The notes beneath the pieces are model-generated. The model searched no databases and had not been told where the DNA came from. It saw only the letters and a list, made by a program, of their open reading frames with translations. This document shows, one piece after another, positions 8,360 through 17,230 of a stretch of DNA of 64,000 nt (positions are counted from its first letter, which is position 1; the number at the start of each line of letters is the position of its first letter). The translations under genes were made by a program, and so were the position numbers. Source of the stretch: Rhizobium terrae (lineage in GTDB: Bacteria; Pseudomonadota; Alphaproteobacteria; Rhizobiales; Rhizobiaceae); assembly GCF_003425685.1 (NCBI RefSeq), contig NZ_QJKM01000009.1, positions 124,001-188,000 on the forward strand, given 5' to 3'.

Positions 8360-9322
8360 ATGGTGCCGCAACGAAGAACGACCTTGGAACTGGACACCGA
8401 TATCGTTCAAAGACTTGTCCGGCGCCTCGATGCCGCTCTGGACGCCAGCGGCTTTGCTCGTCTTGAAGGTGGCAGCACGGAGGTTTACAAAATTGATCTT
8501 AAAAAGCCCGACGGCGGGGCGCTGGTGCTCAAGATATATCCCGACGAGCCGGAATGGAGCCTGTCGAAGGAGGCGCTCGTTGCCGGTTGGCTTGAGAATC
8601 TGGCGCCGCTCGTTCCGCGATGGCTGCATCTCGACGAGTCGCGTACCCTCCTGCCGCTACGCTACGCCTTGCTGACGCTGCTGCCCGGCCGTTCTCTGCG
8701 CCACTGGATGGCCGAGCCTGATATCGAACAGGCCTATCGTCAGATGGGCGCGCTTTTGAGGCGCATTCATGCGATCCCTATGCCCGCCTATGGTTATGTG
8801 CGTGCCCACGGGATCGATAAGCCGTTATCCACGAATGCAGAATATATGACGGCGGCGTTTGAGGACGTGTTCCGCCGTTTTCGGGACCTTGGCGGCGATG
8901 CCGATCTTGGGAACCGCCTGCAGCAGCTAGCCTCGGGAAGCTTCGTTCTCCTTGATGAAAGCGACGGTCCGGTTCTCTGCCATGACGATTTCCATCAGGG
9001 CAATGTCCTTGCGATCCGCGATGACGCAGGAAGGCTTGGATTGAGCGGATGCCTGGATTTCGGAAATGCCCGCGCGGCCGACAACCTCTTCGACCTTGCA
9101 AAAGCCCTCTTTTGCTCTGCGCACGAAGACCCGCGCAGCTATCGGCCCATCCTCGATGGTTACGGCGCGGTCGATCACCCGGATCCCGAAAGGGCGCTTT
9201 GGCTCTACACTCTTTTCCATCGGACGAGCATGTGGTGCTGGCTGACCAAGCTGGGCCTGAATGCGACGGCCGAGAACGGTCCCGGCGGACTTATCCGCGA
9301 CCTGCGCCAGATGACCGCCTGA
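8360..9322 (+). CDS. Aminoglycoside phosphotransferase-like small-molecule kinase
   Basis: The 320-residue protein has the APH kinase-like fold: a glycine-poor N-lobe with LVLKIYP (lysine at about 58), the catalytic loop HDDFHQGN at residues 208-215 and the metal-binding D233 in CLDFGNA. APH-like enzymes phosphorylate antibiotics, choline, homoserine or similar small molecules; nothing in the sequence or neighbours decides the substrate. It is divergent from the tautomerase gene. A call of antibiotic resistance would be unsupported. Confidence 0.83.
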   Translation: MVPQRRTTLELDTDIVQRLVRRLDAALDASGFARLEGGSTEVYKIDLKKPDGGALVLKIYPDEPEWSLSKEALVAGWLENLAPLVPRWLHLDESRTLLPLRYALLTLLPGRSLRHWMAEPDIEQAYRQMGALLRRIHAIPMPAYGYVRAHGIDKPLSTNAEYMTAAFEDVFRRFRDLGGDADLGNRLQQLASGSFVLLDESDGPVLCHDDFHQGNVLAIRDDAGRLGLSGCLDFGNARAADNLFDLAKALFCSAHEDPRSYRPILDGYGAVDHPDPERALWLYTLFHRTSMWCWLTKLGLNATAENGPGGLIRDLRQMTA

Positions 9323-9473
9323 ACTCGGGAAGCAGCCTGCCTCCACCGGATTGTTGCACTTCGTCCGGAATTTTTTATCTGCCCTGTCGGTTCCGGATTT
9401 CCTCTTGCGTCCTAGGTTCAACATCGGATCTGATGTTTTCAAAACCCTTCAAACGTCCCTGGGAGACAGGAAA

Positions 9474-9944
9474 ATGACCGCACATACCGCCACTTATTCG
9501 CTGCAGCTGGTTCGCGAGCTGAATGCTCCGGCCGACAAGCTCTTCAAGGCCTGGACGACACCGGAGCGGATGGGCGAATGGTTCTGCCCGAAGCCGTGGA
9601 AGGTGACCGAAGCGAAGGTGGATCTGCGTCCCGGCGGCTCGAGCTATATCCTGATGGAAGGGCCGAATGGCGAGAAGATTCCCAATTACGGGATCTATCT
9701 GGAGGTGGTGCCGAACAAGAAGCTCGTCTTCACCGACGCCTATACCAGCGCCTGGGTGCCGTCGGCAAAGCCGTTCATGACGGCGGTCGTCGAATTCGAG
9801 GATCTCGGCAACGGCCGCACCAAATACACGGCGACCGCCCATCACTGGACCGAGGAAGACATGGCGGCCCACAAGGAGATGGGCTTCGAGGAGGGCTGGG
9901 GCATCGTCGCGACCCAGCTCGAAGAGGTCGCCAAGACGTTCTGA
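9474..9944 (+). CDS. SRPBCC (AHSA1-like) domain protein
   Basis: The 156-residue product has the START-like helix-grip fold of the AHSA1 family: VRELNAPADKLFKAWTTPERM at the start, the FCPKPW and DLRPGGSSYILMEGP blocks, and the C-terminal helix GFEEGWGIVATQLEEVAKT. These proteins bind hydrophobic ligands and commonly pair with ArsR regulators, though none is adjacent here. I took ATG 9474, after GGGAGACAGG, because homology starts there; the open frame extends upstream without a good start. Confidence 0.9.
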   Translation: MTAHTATYSLQLVRELNAPADKLFKAWTTPERMGEWFCPKPWKVTEAKVDLRPGGSSYILMEGPNGEKIPNYGIYLEVVPNKKLVFTDAYTSAWVPSAKPFMTAVVEFEDLGNGRTKYTATAHHWTEEDMAAHKEMGFEEGWGIVATQLEEVAKTF

Positions 9945-10068
9945 CGTCGTTCCGGCGCAGGAGCCATCCGGGCCAGGCTCGGGTGGCTTCCGCCCTCGAC
10001 GCTTTACGGGCTATTTCAGGATGCTGCCGGAAGCCATTAAAAACCAAGGCGAATCCGGCTTTCTGAAG

Positions 10069-11394
10069 TCAGTTCGGCTCGGGCAGCAGCGCTTCCGGAA
10101 GCGTCAGGCTAGAATAGACGCGGTTGCGGCCGTTCTTTTTCGCCATGTAGAGAAGCTGGTCGGCGGCGTTCAGCTGATTGCCGAAAGTCTCGCGTTCCTC
10201 CATCTCCACCACGCCTGCGGAGATCGTCACCGATATGGTCGTGTTCTGCAGCGGGATATCGGTGGCCTGGACGCGGGCGCGGATCTGTTCGCAGAACGAA
10301 TGAGCCTGGAACGCGTTGGTGTCCTTCATGTAGATCGCGAACTCTTCGCCGCCCAGACGAGCGGCAAGATAACGGTTGGCGGCGCTCATCTCGTTCAATA
10401 TGCCGCCCAGGGTCTTCAGCACACGGTCGCCGGCCTCGTGGCCGTAGTTGTCGTTGACCGACTTGAAATGGTCGATGTCGAGGATCGCTATCGCATCGTG
10501 CGACGATACGGGCCGCAGGAGCGGGTTCTTTTCGAAGAAGAAGCGGCGATTTGCGAGGCCGGTCAGGTGGTCGCGTTCCGCCAGGTAACGCAGCCGTTTC
10601 AACTGGGTCAGCGTCTCGACATTGTTGTCGATGCGGCATTGCAGCTCTTCCGGCACGAAGGGCCGATAGATGAAATCCGAGGCGCCTGCCTTCAGGAAGC
10701 TCGCCGAAAGGCGGCGGTCGGACGAAGACGAAACGCCGATGATGCGCAGCTCGTCCGAAGACCGCGTCGCGCGGATGCTTCTCGTCAGCTCGTATCCGTC
10801 CATGTCGGGCATGTGATAGTCGGTGATCACCAGTTCGATGGCGGCGTTCTCGGCGAGGAGATCGAGAGCCTGCCTGCCGGAAAGCGCTTCGAAGACGCGG
10901 AAGTTCTGCCGCTCCAGGATTTCGACCAGGCCTGAGCGGGCCGACCGTGCATCATCCACGACGAGAACGGAAAACGCGCCGTTGGTCAGGATGCGATCGA
11001 CGGTCCTGACGACCGTGTCGACCGTCCGGTTGTCGCTCTTGACGATATAGTCTATAATTTTACGTTCTGCGTAGCGGGTGCTGGTTTCGTCGTCCAGGGT
11101 CGCCGTGAAGACGATCGTCGGGACCTTGTGTTCGGAAAGCAGTTCTAGGATTTCGCCCTGGGGGGCATCGGGCAGGTTGAGGCCTGTCAGGGCCACGGTG
11201 AATTTCCGCGTCGTCAACAGAAGGCGCGCTTCGTCGAAGCTCGCACAATGAAAGGTTCTGGCGCCGGTCTCCTGTTCGAGCCGCTGCCGCAGCAACGTCG
11301 AAAGGGAGGCGGAATCTTCCACAATGAGAATATCATTGGATGATTCCAGGTTCGGACCGTCCTGATCGGGTAGATTTCCGGTGTCGCCGTTCAT
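10069..11394 (-). CDS. PleD-like diguanylate cyclase, REC-REC-GGDEF, with degenerate first receiver
   Basis: The 441-residue protein has two receiver domains (about 21-135 and 142-262) and a GGDEF domain (about 275-430), the layout of Caulobacter PleD, which makes the second messenger cyclic di-GMP from two GTP. The active-site loop GGEEF is intact (RLGGEEFAIYM). Receiver 2 keeps the phospho-acceptor D192 in VITDYHMPD. Receiver 1 keeps E26/D27 and K119 but has G71 where the acceptor aspartate should be (VALTGLNLPD), so it is a pseudo-receiver. There is no RxxD inhibitory site before GGEEF, which suggests relief from product inhibition. The gene stands alone. Confidence 0.93.
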   Translation of the reverse strand: MNGDTGNLPDQDGPNLESSNDILIVEDSASLSTLLRQRLEQETGARTFHCASFDEARLLLTTRKFTVALTGLNLPDAPQGEILELLSEHKVPTIVFTATLDDETSTRYAERKIIDYIVKSDNRTVDTVVRTVDRILTNGAFSVLVVDDARSARSGLVEILERQNFRVFEALSGRQALDLLAENAAIELVITDYHMPDMDGYELTRSIRATRSSDELRIIGVSSSSDRRLSASFLKAGASDFIYRPFVPEELQCRIDNNVETLTQLKRLRYLAERDHLTGLANRRFFFEKNPLLRPVSSHDAIAILDIDHFKSVNDNYGHEAGDRVLKTLGGILNEMSAANRYLAARLGGEEFAIYMKDTNAFQAHSFCEQIRARVQATDIPLQNTTISVTISAGVVEMEERETFGNQLNAADQLLYMAKKNGRNRVYSSLTLPEALLPEPN

Positions 11395-11546
11395 TCCAAT
11401 TGCCTAAAATATTGTTTCCATCATCTGATTATTCTTGAGGAATTACCATTCTCTTAGACGGGGAACCTATATTTTCTGCCGAAATTTTGTAATCAACTAC
11501 CGGTGGTCAAGCTCGGCGCCGGCATTGGTTCGCCATGGCGAATGGA

Positions 11547-12461
11547 CTAGGGTTCAAGCGCAATATCGTCCAGCCGTCGGCGTAGGCGCGGTGCCGCGAA
11601 ATCCAGGAAGCTGCGCAGTTTGAAAGGCATGGCGCCCTGTGCCTGATGGACCAGATGCACGGGTGCCGCGGCGGGTTCGAAAGGTTGGAGCGCGATCTGC
11701 AGCAGGCCCTTTCCCACAGGCCCTGCGGCCTGGTAGGAAAGCACGCGGGTCAGGCCCACGCCGGCAATGGCGGCATCCAGCGCGGCTTCCGCGGTGTTGA
11801 CCCAGAGCCGGGAGCAGACTTCCACAGCGCGTTCGCGCCGCTTTCCCGGCTGCGTGAATGTCCATGAGGTCGAGCCCAGGGCGTCGAAGGTAACCACCGG
11901 CTTGCCGGCCAGATCTTCCGGGCGGGCGGGTATTCCATGCTGCGCGAAAAAAGCCGTGCTGCCGCAGACGATCCATCTGACGTGGCCCACCCGCATCGCG
12001 ACCATGGAACTGTCGGCGAGCTTGCCGATGCGCACCGCAAGATCGATGTGATCCTCCAAAAGCTGGGCGTTGCGGTCCGAAAGCAGCAGCCGGATGTTGA
12101 TTTGCGGATAGAGAGACAGGAATTCGCTGACCAGAGGCAGGACGTGAAGGCGCCCGAACACGATCGGAGCGGTCACCACGAGATCGCCCTTCGGTGCGCT
12201 CAATTCGCCTGCGGCAGCGCGTTCCGCCTCCGCGATCTCGTCGAGGATGCGCCTGCAGGACTGGAAATAGATGCCGCCGGCATCCGTCACGGCGAGGCGC
12301 CGGGTCGACCGCGCCAGAAGGCGCGTGCCGAGATGCGCTTCCAGTTCCGCCAGTTTGCGGCTGACGGTCGGCAAGGGCATGTTCAGCCGGCGGCTGGCCG
12401 CCGTGAGACTGCCGGTCTCGGCCGCCGCGACGAAGGCGGACATGGCTTCCAAACGGTCCAT
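11547..12461 (-). CDS. LysR-family transcriptional regulator
   Basis: The 304-residue protein has an N-terminal winged helix-turn-helix (MDRLEAMSAFVAAAETGSLTAASRRLNMPLPTVSRKLAELE, shown in part) and a periplasmic-binding-protein-like effector domain from about residue 90. It most resembles the CrgA/AaeR branch that usually acts on a divergent neighbour. ATG 12461 was chosen because the family opens MDRLxAM and a GAGAG lies four bases upstream; another ATG sits at 12464. The divergent flavin-binding gene starting at 12580 is the probable target. Confidence 0.92.
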   Translation of the reverse strand: MDRLEAMSAFVAAAETGSLTAASRRLNMPLPTVSRKLAELEAHLGTRLLARSTRRLAVTDAGGIYFQSCRRILDEIAEAERAAAGELSAPKGDLVVTAPIVFGRLHVLPLVSEFLSLYPQINIRLLLSDRNAQLLEDHIDLAVRIGKLADSSMVAMRVGHVRWIVCGSTAFFAQHGIPARPEDLAGKPVVTFDALGSTSWTFTQPGKRRERAVEVCSRLWVNTAEAALDAAIAGVGLTRVLSYQAAGPVGKGLLQIALQPFEPAAAPVHLVHQAQGAMPFKLRSFLDFAAPRLRRRLDDIALEP

Positions 12462-12579
12462 CATTCTCTCGGTAATTGAGACAATATCTTTCAAAGGTAG
12501 ATGATTATGGCGAAATACGAAAGAAGCTATTGTGCATTTCCAACCTGCATCTGCTGGAACGTTCAGGCCGGAGGACGAT

Positions 12580-13194
12580 ATGACCTACACCTTTCTCGAC
12601 ATCGCTTCGACGCCGAGCGTGAAGGCCGCCCAGGAGGCGAACGGCAGTCGCGACTATTTCGAGGTTGCCGGCAAGGAACGGACCTTCGACCGCTTCACCC
12701 CGGCGGAGGCCGCCTTCATCGCCGCGCGCGACAGCTTTTACATGGCGACGGTTTCCGAAAGCGGCTGGCCTTATGTGCAGCATCGCGGCGGTCCCACGGG
12801 TTTCCTACGCGTTCTGGACGACAGGACATTCGCCTGCGCCGACTTTCGCGGCAATCGCCAGTATATTTCCGTCGGCAATCTGGCGGCGAGCGACCGGGCG
12901 TCGCTAATCCTGATGGATTATCCCGGGCGGCAGCGCTTGAAGATCTTCGCGCATGCCGAAACTTCCGTCGATCCGGCGGTCCTTGCGCAGGTTTCCGTCG
13001 AAGGCTATCGGGCCAAGGTCGAGCGGGCGCTGGTCTTCCATCTCGACGCCTTCGACTGGAACTGCCCCCAGCACATCACGCCCCGCTTCACGATGGCCGA
13101 TATCGAAGAGGGCGTGGCGGAGCTGAGGGGACGGATCGCCGAACTCGAAGCGGAAAACCTAGCGCTGAAGGCGAGGATCGCTCCGACGGCGTGA
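12580..13194 (+). CDS. Pyridoxamine 5'-phosphate oxidase-family flavin-binding protein
   Basis: The 204-residue product has the split-barrel flavin-binding fold: FIAARDSFYMATVSESGWPYVQHRGG is the typical first sheet, followed by FRGNRQYISVGNL and the C-terminal FHLDAFDWNCPQHITPRF block. Its C-terminal 35 residues are a charged helix (AELRGRIAELEAENLALKAR) with heptad spacing, a likely dimer coiled coil. Homologues reduce or bind F420/FMN-dependent substrates, but the reaction is unknown. GGAGG precedes the ATG by about six bases. It is divergent from the LysR gene. Confidence 0.87.
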   Translation: MTYTFLDIASTPSVKAAQEANGSRDYFEVAGKERTFDRFTPAEAAFIAARDSFYMATVSESGWPYVQHRGGPTGFLRVLDDRTFACADFRGNRQYISVGNLAASDRASLILMDYPGRQRLKIFAHAETSVDPAVLAQVSVEGYRAKVERALVFHLDAFDWNCPQHITPRFTMADIEEGVAELRGRIAELEAENLALKARIAPTA

Positions 13195-13303
13195 CGGTCT
13201 GCAATCCATCCATTTTCTCGAACAATTCCTTCGAAAGAATAGCATTTGTGTGAGCGGTGCCCGATATCTATCTGACGGGCATCAACGAACGGATTTTTGA
13301 GAC

Positions 13304-14392
13304 ATGGAACTCGGACTTCATACCTTTGGCGATGTCGATGCCGCGGCCCTCGACAAGGGTGCCGAGGGCGCGCGCCGCATCAGGAACCTTCTGGAAGAGA
13401 TAGAGCTTGCTGATCAGGTCGGTCTCGACGTCTTCGGGCTCGGTGAGCATCACCGGCCGGACTACGTGATTTCCTCTCCCGCCACGGTGCTTGCCGCCGC
13501 TGCCGCGCGGACGAAGAACATCCGGCTGACGAGCGCCGTGACGGTGCTATCCTCCGACGACCCGGTGCGCGTCTTCCAGGAATTCGCGACCGTCGACCTG
13601 ATCTCGGACGGCCGGGCGGAGATCATGGCGGGCCGCGGCTCGTTCATCGAATCCTATCCGCTGTTCGGCTACGATCTCGGCGATTACGACCAGCTGTTCA
13701 CCGAAAAGCTCGACCTGCTGCTCGCCATCCGCGACCAAGAAGTCGTCACCTGGCAGGGTGAGACGCGTGCGCCGATCAACGGCCGTGGCGTCTATCCGCG
13801 CCCGCTGCAGCGGGAACTGCCGATCTGGATCGCGGTGGGAGGCACACCGCAGTCGGTGGCGCGGGCCGGCGCCATGGGCCTGCCGCTCGCGGTCGCCATC
13901 ATCGGCGGCGAATATCCCCGGTTTGCGCCTTTCTTCAACCTCTATCGCGAAGCCGCCCGTCGCGCCGGCCATGATCCGGCGACGCTAAAAACCAGTATCA
14001 ACGTCCACGGCTTCATCGCCGACACGACCGAGGCCGCCGCCGACCAGTTCTACGGCCCGCAGGCGGAAGTGATGAACCGCATCGGCCGGGAGCGCGGCTG
14101 GGGGCCGACCAATCGGGCGCATTTCGACCAGTCGCGCTCGGCCCTCGGCAATCTTTTCCTCGGCGAGCCGGAACTGGTCGCCGAAAAGATCGTCGCCGCC
14201 CACAAGGTGTTCGGCATGGACCGGTTCCTGCTGCAGATGGCGATCGGCCCGATGCCGCACGACCAGGTGATGCGCGGCATCGAACTCTACGGCACGAAAG
14301 TCGCCCCCATCGTCAGAAAAGAACTGGGGGTGGCCAGAAAAGAATTGACGGACCCGGCCGATGGCGCGAAACCGGCAGCCTTGTCGAATTAG
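13304..14392 (+). CDS. LLM-class flavin-dependent oxidoreductase
   Basis: The 362-residue product is a luciferase-like TIM barrel. It shows the FMN-binding opening [10 protein letters not shown], the HHRPDY motif ([16 protein letters not shown]) and [39 protein letters not shown], all standard for the LLM family. These enzymes use reduced FMN and O2 to oxidise small organic molecules; the substrate is not readable. The gene lies 110 bases after the flavin-binding gene and directly before map on the same strand, but there is no sign of a shared pathway. Confidence 0.92.
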   Translation: MELGLHTFGDVDAAALDKGAEGARRIRNLLEEIELADQVGLDVFGLGEHHRPDYVISSPATVLAAAAARTKNIRLTSAVTVLSSDDPVRVFQEFATVDLISDGRAEIMAGRGSFIESYPLFGYDLGDYDQLFTEKLDLLLAIRDQEVVTWQGETRAPINGRGVYPRPLQRELPIWIAVGGTPQSVARAGAMGLPLAVAIIGGEYPRFAPFFNLYREAARRAGHDPATLKTSINVHGFIADTTEAAADQFYGPQAEVMNRIGRERGWGPTNRAHFDQSRSALGNLFLGEPELVAEKIVAAHKVFGMDRFLLQMAIGPMPHDQVMRGIELYGTKVAPIVRKELGVARKELTDPADGAKPAALSN

Positions 14393-14407
14393 GATGCAGG
14401 GCGGGCC

Positions 14408-15163
14408 ATGGTCATCTCCACCGAACACGAACTGGCGAAGCTGAAGGATATCGGCCGCCTCTGCGCCCGGGCGATGGAGACGATGGCGAAGTCGCTCGAG
14501 CCGGGGATCACCACCCGCGAGCTCGATGCGATCGGGCGCAAGGTGCTCGAAGACAACGGCGCCCAGTCGGCGCCGGAGACCTGCTACCGGTTTCCCGGCG
14601 CGACCTGCATCAGCGTCAACGAAGAAGTGGCGCACGGCATTCCCGGCGACCGGGTGATCAAGGCGGGCGATCTCGTCAACATCGACGTCTCGGCCGTCAA
14701 GGACGGCTTTTTCGGGGATACGGGCGCATCCTATGCGGTGCCGCCGATCAAGCGCGAGATCGAAAAGCTCTGCCGCGACGGCCGCCGCGCGCTGTGGACG
14801 GGGCTGCAGCAGGTGAAGGCCGGCAAACCGATTGCCGGCATCGGCAATGCGATCGGCACTTTCGCCAAAAAGAACCGTTATACGTTGATCACCAATCTTT
14901 CGAGCCATGGCATCGGGCTCACCCTGCATGACGAGCCCAAGGAAGTGCCGACCTGGCCGGATCCGAGCGAAAACCGGATGATGGAAGAGGGGCTGGTGTT
15001 CACCGTCGAACCGTTTCTCTCGCTCGGCGCAGAATGGGCCGAGGACGGCGGCAACGGCGATGTCTGGACACTCTACAGCGACCCGCGGGCGCCGACCGTC
15101 CAATACGAACACACGATCGTCGCCACCCGCAACGGGCCGGTCATCCTGACGCTGGCGGATTGA
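14408..15163 (+). CDS. map: Type I methionine aminopeptidase
   Basis: The 251-residue enzyme removes the initiator methionine from new proteins. All catalytic residues are present: H76 (VAHGIPG), metal ligands D93, D104, H167, E201 and E234, in NIDVSAVKDGFFGDT, SSHGIG, FTVEPF and QYEHT. It lacks the N-terminal zinc-finger extension of longer forms. The gene starts 15 bases after the LLM stop codon, so the two may be cotranscribed. Rhizobia usually carry a second, ribosome-linked map elsewhere, so this one could be an accessory copy. Confidence 0.94.
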   Translation: MVISTEHELAKLKDIGRLCARAMETMAKSLEPGITTRELDAIGRKVLEDNGAQSAPETCYRFPGATCISVNEEVAHGIPGDRVIKAGDLVNIDVSAVKDGFFGDTGASYAVPPIKREIEKLCRDGRRALWTGLQQVKAGKPIAGIGNAIGTFAKKNRYTLITNLSSHGIGLTLHDEPKEVPTWPDPSENRMMEEGLVFTVEPFLSLGAEWAEDGGNGDVWTLYSDPRAPTVQYEHTIVATRNGPVILTLAD

Positions 15164-15417
15164 GTTTTTTTCCGACAAGGCTTTGGAGCGGGACCAAACC
15201 GCCGAAATTTCGATGGACGGGCAGATCCTATGGACAAGCCTCAAGGTAACGACGGAGACCGATTTGCGCGGTATCTGAAGTGATCTCTGCGAGTCGCGAG
15301 ATTTGCCCGGATCAATTGCGGTTGCCGCACGCTCGTCGTCCTCGGGACTGTCCCGAAAATCCATGCGCGGTCAATCATCGACGGTCTGTCCGTCGTCGTT
15401 TCGCTTCAGCGGTTGAA

Positions 15418-15633
15418 TCAGCTCAGCCGGCTCTTCCCGGCCACTGCATCCGCGCTGCGGTAGAAGGCGTCGACGCGTTCTTCGTGCAAATGGGCCAGGA
15501 GCTGGCGCGAGTGGACGCGGGCGGCGCTTTCCATGAGCTGGGCAAAGGCCGCGTAACCGACGGAATCGGCGCGGCGCAACTGCGCGATCAACGGATCGAC
15601 GAGCACTTCCGAAAGGGTCAGGTCCTGTTCCAT
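15418..15633 (-). CDS. Small conserved-looking hypothetical protein
   Basis: The 71-residue product (MEQDLTLSEVLVDPLIAQLRRAD at the start) is predicted all-alpha, with an aromatic/charged helix AFAQLMESAARVHSRQLLAHLHEERVDAFY. A strong GGAGG lies eight bases before the ATG at 15633, which supports translation. I do not recognise the family. It has no membrane segment, signal peptide or metal motif. It stands alone between map and the MFS gene, with about 250 bases on each side in which I see no other gene. Confidence 0.7.
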   Translation of the reverse strand: MEQDLTLSEVLVDPLIAQLRRADSVGYAAFAQLMESAARVHSRQLLAHLHEERVDAFYRSADAVAGKSRLS

Positions 15634-15913
15634 GAGGCAACCTCCGCCATCCCAACGACGCAATGAAAATGCGCTTCATTCATGTCAGCAACAAGACGAA
15701 AGTCGTATTGCGGCGCATCAAATCGTCGCGGCGGTTGCGTGATTTTCGCGTGATCTTACATGCGCTGCAACATAGGGAATTTCTGACAGGGAATCAGAAG
15801 GTTCCCGCCCGAGTCCCCCATCCCGTTTTGGCACGGCAGTCATTAACGGTGTTCATTGCAGCAATGACAATTCCTCATTTGTCGCGGACCGGCGCGGCTG
15901 CGATAACCGCACG

Positions 15914-17101
15914 ATGCTACAGATGAACACCGGCTATTCCAGCCGCCCGCTGATGATCGGTTTTGCCGGCGCCATGGCCATGGCGGCGGCGATGGGTTTC
16001 GGGCGCTTCTTCTACACGCCGATCCTGCCGGGTATGATCGGCGGCATTCCGCTGTCTGCGGCCGACGCCGGCACGATCGCGGCCGGCAATTTCGCCGGTT
16101 ATCTCGCCGGCGCCATCCTGTCGGCCTATGGCTGGGCGGCCGGCCGCGAGAGGAAGGTCGCGCTCGGCGGCCTTCTGGCGACCGCGATCCTGCTGGCCGC
16201 GATGGCCGCGACCACCTCGGTCTTCGCCTTCACCGCGATCCGCTTCCTCGCCGGCGTGGCGAGCGCATTGGCGATGATCTTCACCTCGTCGATCGTGCTG
16301 CCCTATGCGGTCGGCCGCGACAATGTCAACGTGCTGCATTTCGGCGGGGTGGGCGCCGGCATCGCGCTTTCTTCGGCGCTGGTCTATGTCGTCAACACGA
16401 CGGGCGGCGGCAACGATCTCGGCGGGATGCATGGCTGGCAACTGAACTGGATCGCCGGGGCGGCGATCGTGTTCGCCGTATCCGCCGCTGTCGCATGGCT
16501 GCTGCCGAGGCAGGTGCTCGGGACGGGTTCGGTGGTCGAGCCGCCGCTTGAATGGCGCCGGCCCCTGGTGCTGCTGACGCTCTCCTACGGCCTGTTCGGC
16601 TTCGGCTACGTGATCACCGCGACCTTTCTCGTCACCATCGCGCGAATGGGCGAGGCGGGGCCGGTCGTCGAATTCCTCGCCTGGTTCCTGACAGGTACGG
16701 CCGCTGCGGTTTCCCTTCTCCTCTGGCGGCCGTTCGTCAACCGTGTCGGGCTTGCGGTCGCCTATGTCGCAGCCCTCGGCACGGAGGCGGTGGGCGTGCT
16801 CGGCTCCGTCCTGCTGCCGCCGACGGCAGGCGCGCTTGCGGGGGGCCTACTGCTCGGCGCGACCTTCATGGTGATCACCGCCTATGGCCTGCAGATCGGC
16901 AGAAAGCTTTCGCCCGACAGTCCGCGCCGGGCGCTTGCCGTGATGACGGCCGCCTTCGGCACCGGGCAGATCATCGGCCCGCTGGTGGCCGGGTGGGTGG
17001 GGCAGGCGAGCGGCAGCTTTACGCTGCCGACAGTGCTTGCCGCAGCCGCACTTGCCGTCTGCGTTCTTCTCGCGTGGCCGATCGTGCGCCGCACAAGCTA
17101 A
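15914..17101 (+). CDS. MFS transporter, YbfB/YjiJ family
   Basis: The 395-residue product is a twelve-helix membrane protein. The N-terminal half carries the family hallmark AAMGFGRFFYTPILPGMI and the loop YGWAAGRERKVALGG after helix 2; the C-terminal half has SYGLFGFGYVITATFLVTIARMGE. YbfB/YjiJ proteins are putative exporters of unknown substrate. A 12-bp hairpin-free gap of 129 bases separates it from bacA, so the two may or may not share a transcript. Confidence 0.9.
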   Translation: MLQMNTGYSSRPLMIGFAGAMAMAAAMGFGRFFYTPILPGMIGGIPLSAADAGTIAAGNFAGYLAGAILSAYGWAAGRERKVALGGLLATAILLAAMAATTSVFAFTAIRFLAGVASALAMIFTSSIVLPYAVGRDNVNVLHFGGVGAGIALSSALVYVVNTTGGGNDLGGMHGWQLNWIAGAAIVFAVSAAVAWLLPRQVLGTGSVVEPPLEWRRPLVLLTLSYGLFGFGYVITATFLVTIARMGEAGPVVEFLAWFLTGTAAAVSLLLWRPFVNRVGLAVAYVAALGTEAVGVLGSVLLPPTAGALAGGLLLGATFMVITAYGLQIGRKLSPDSPRRALAVMTAAFGTGQIIGPLVAGWVGQASGSFTLPTVLAAAALAVCVLLAWPIVRRTS

Positions 17102-17230
17102 AAAACCCGTGCTTACAATTGCGTAACAATGGCGTGCGGCCATTGCCGCCCTCTTGGAACTGCCTTAGTTTCGAGTTCAACAGTCGTGCCGCGACTTCAG
17201 CACACTCGAACTCAGGAAAGCCAAAGCTCC

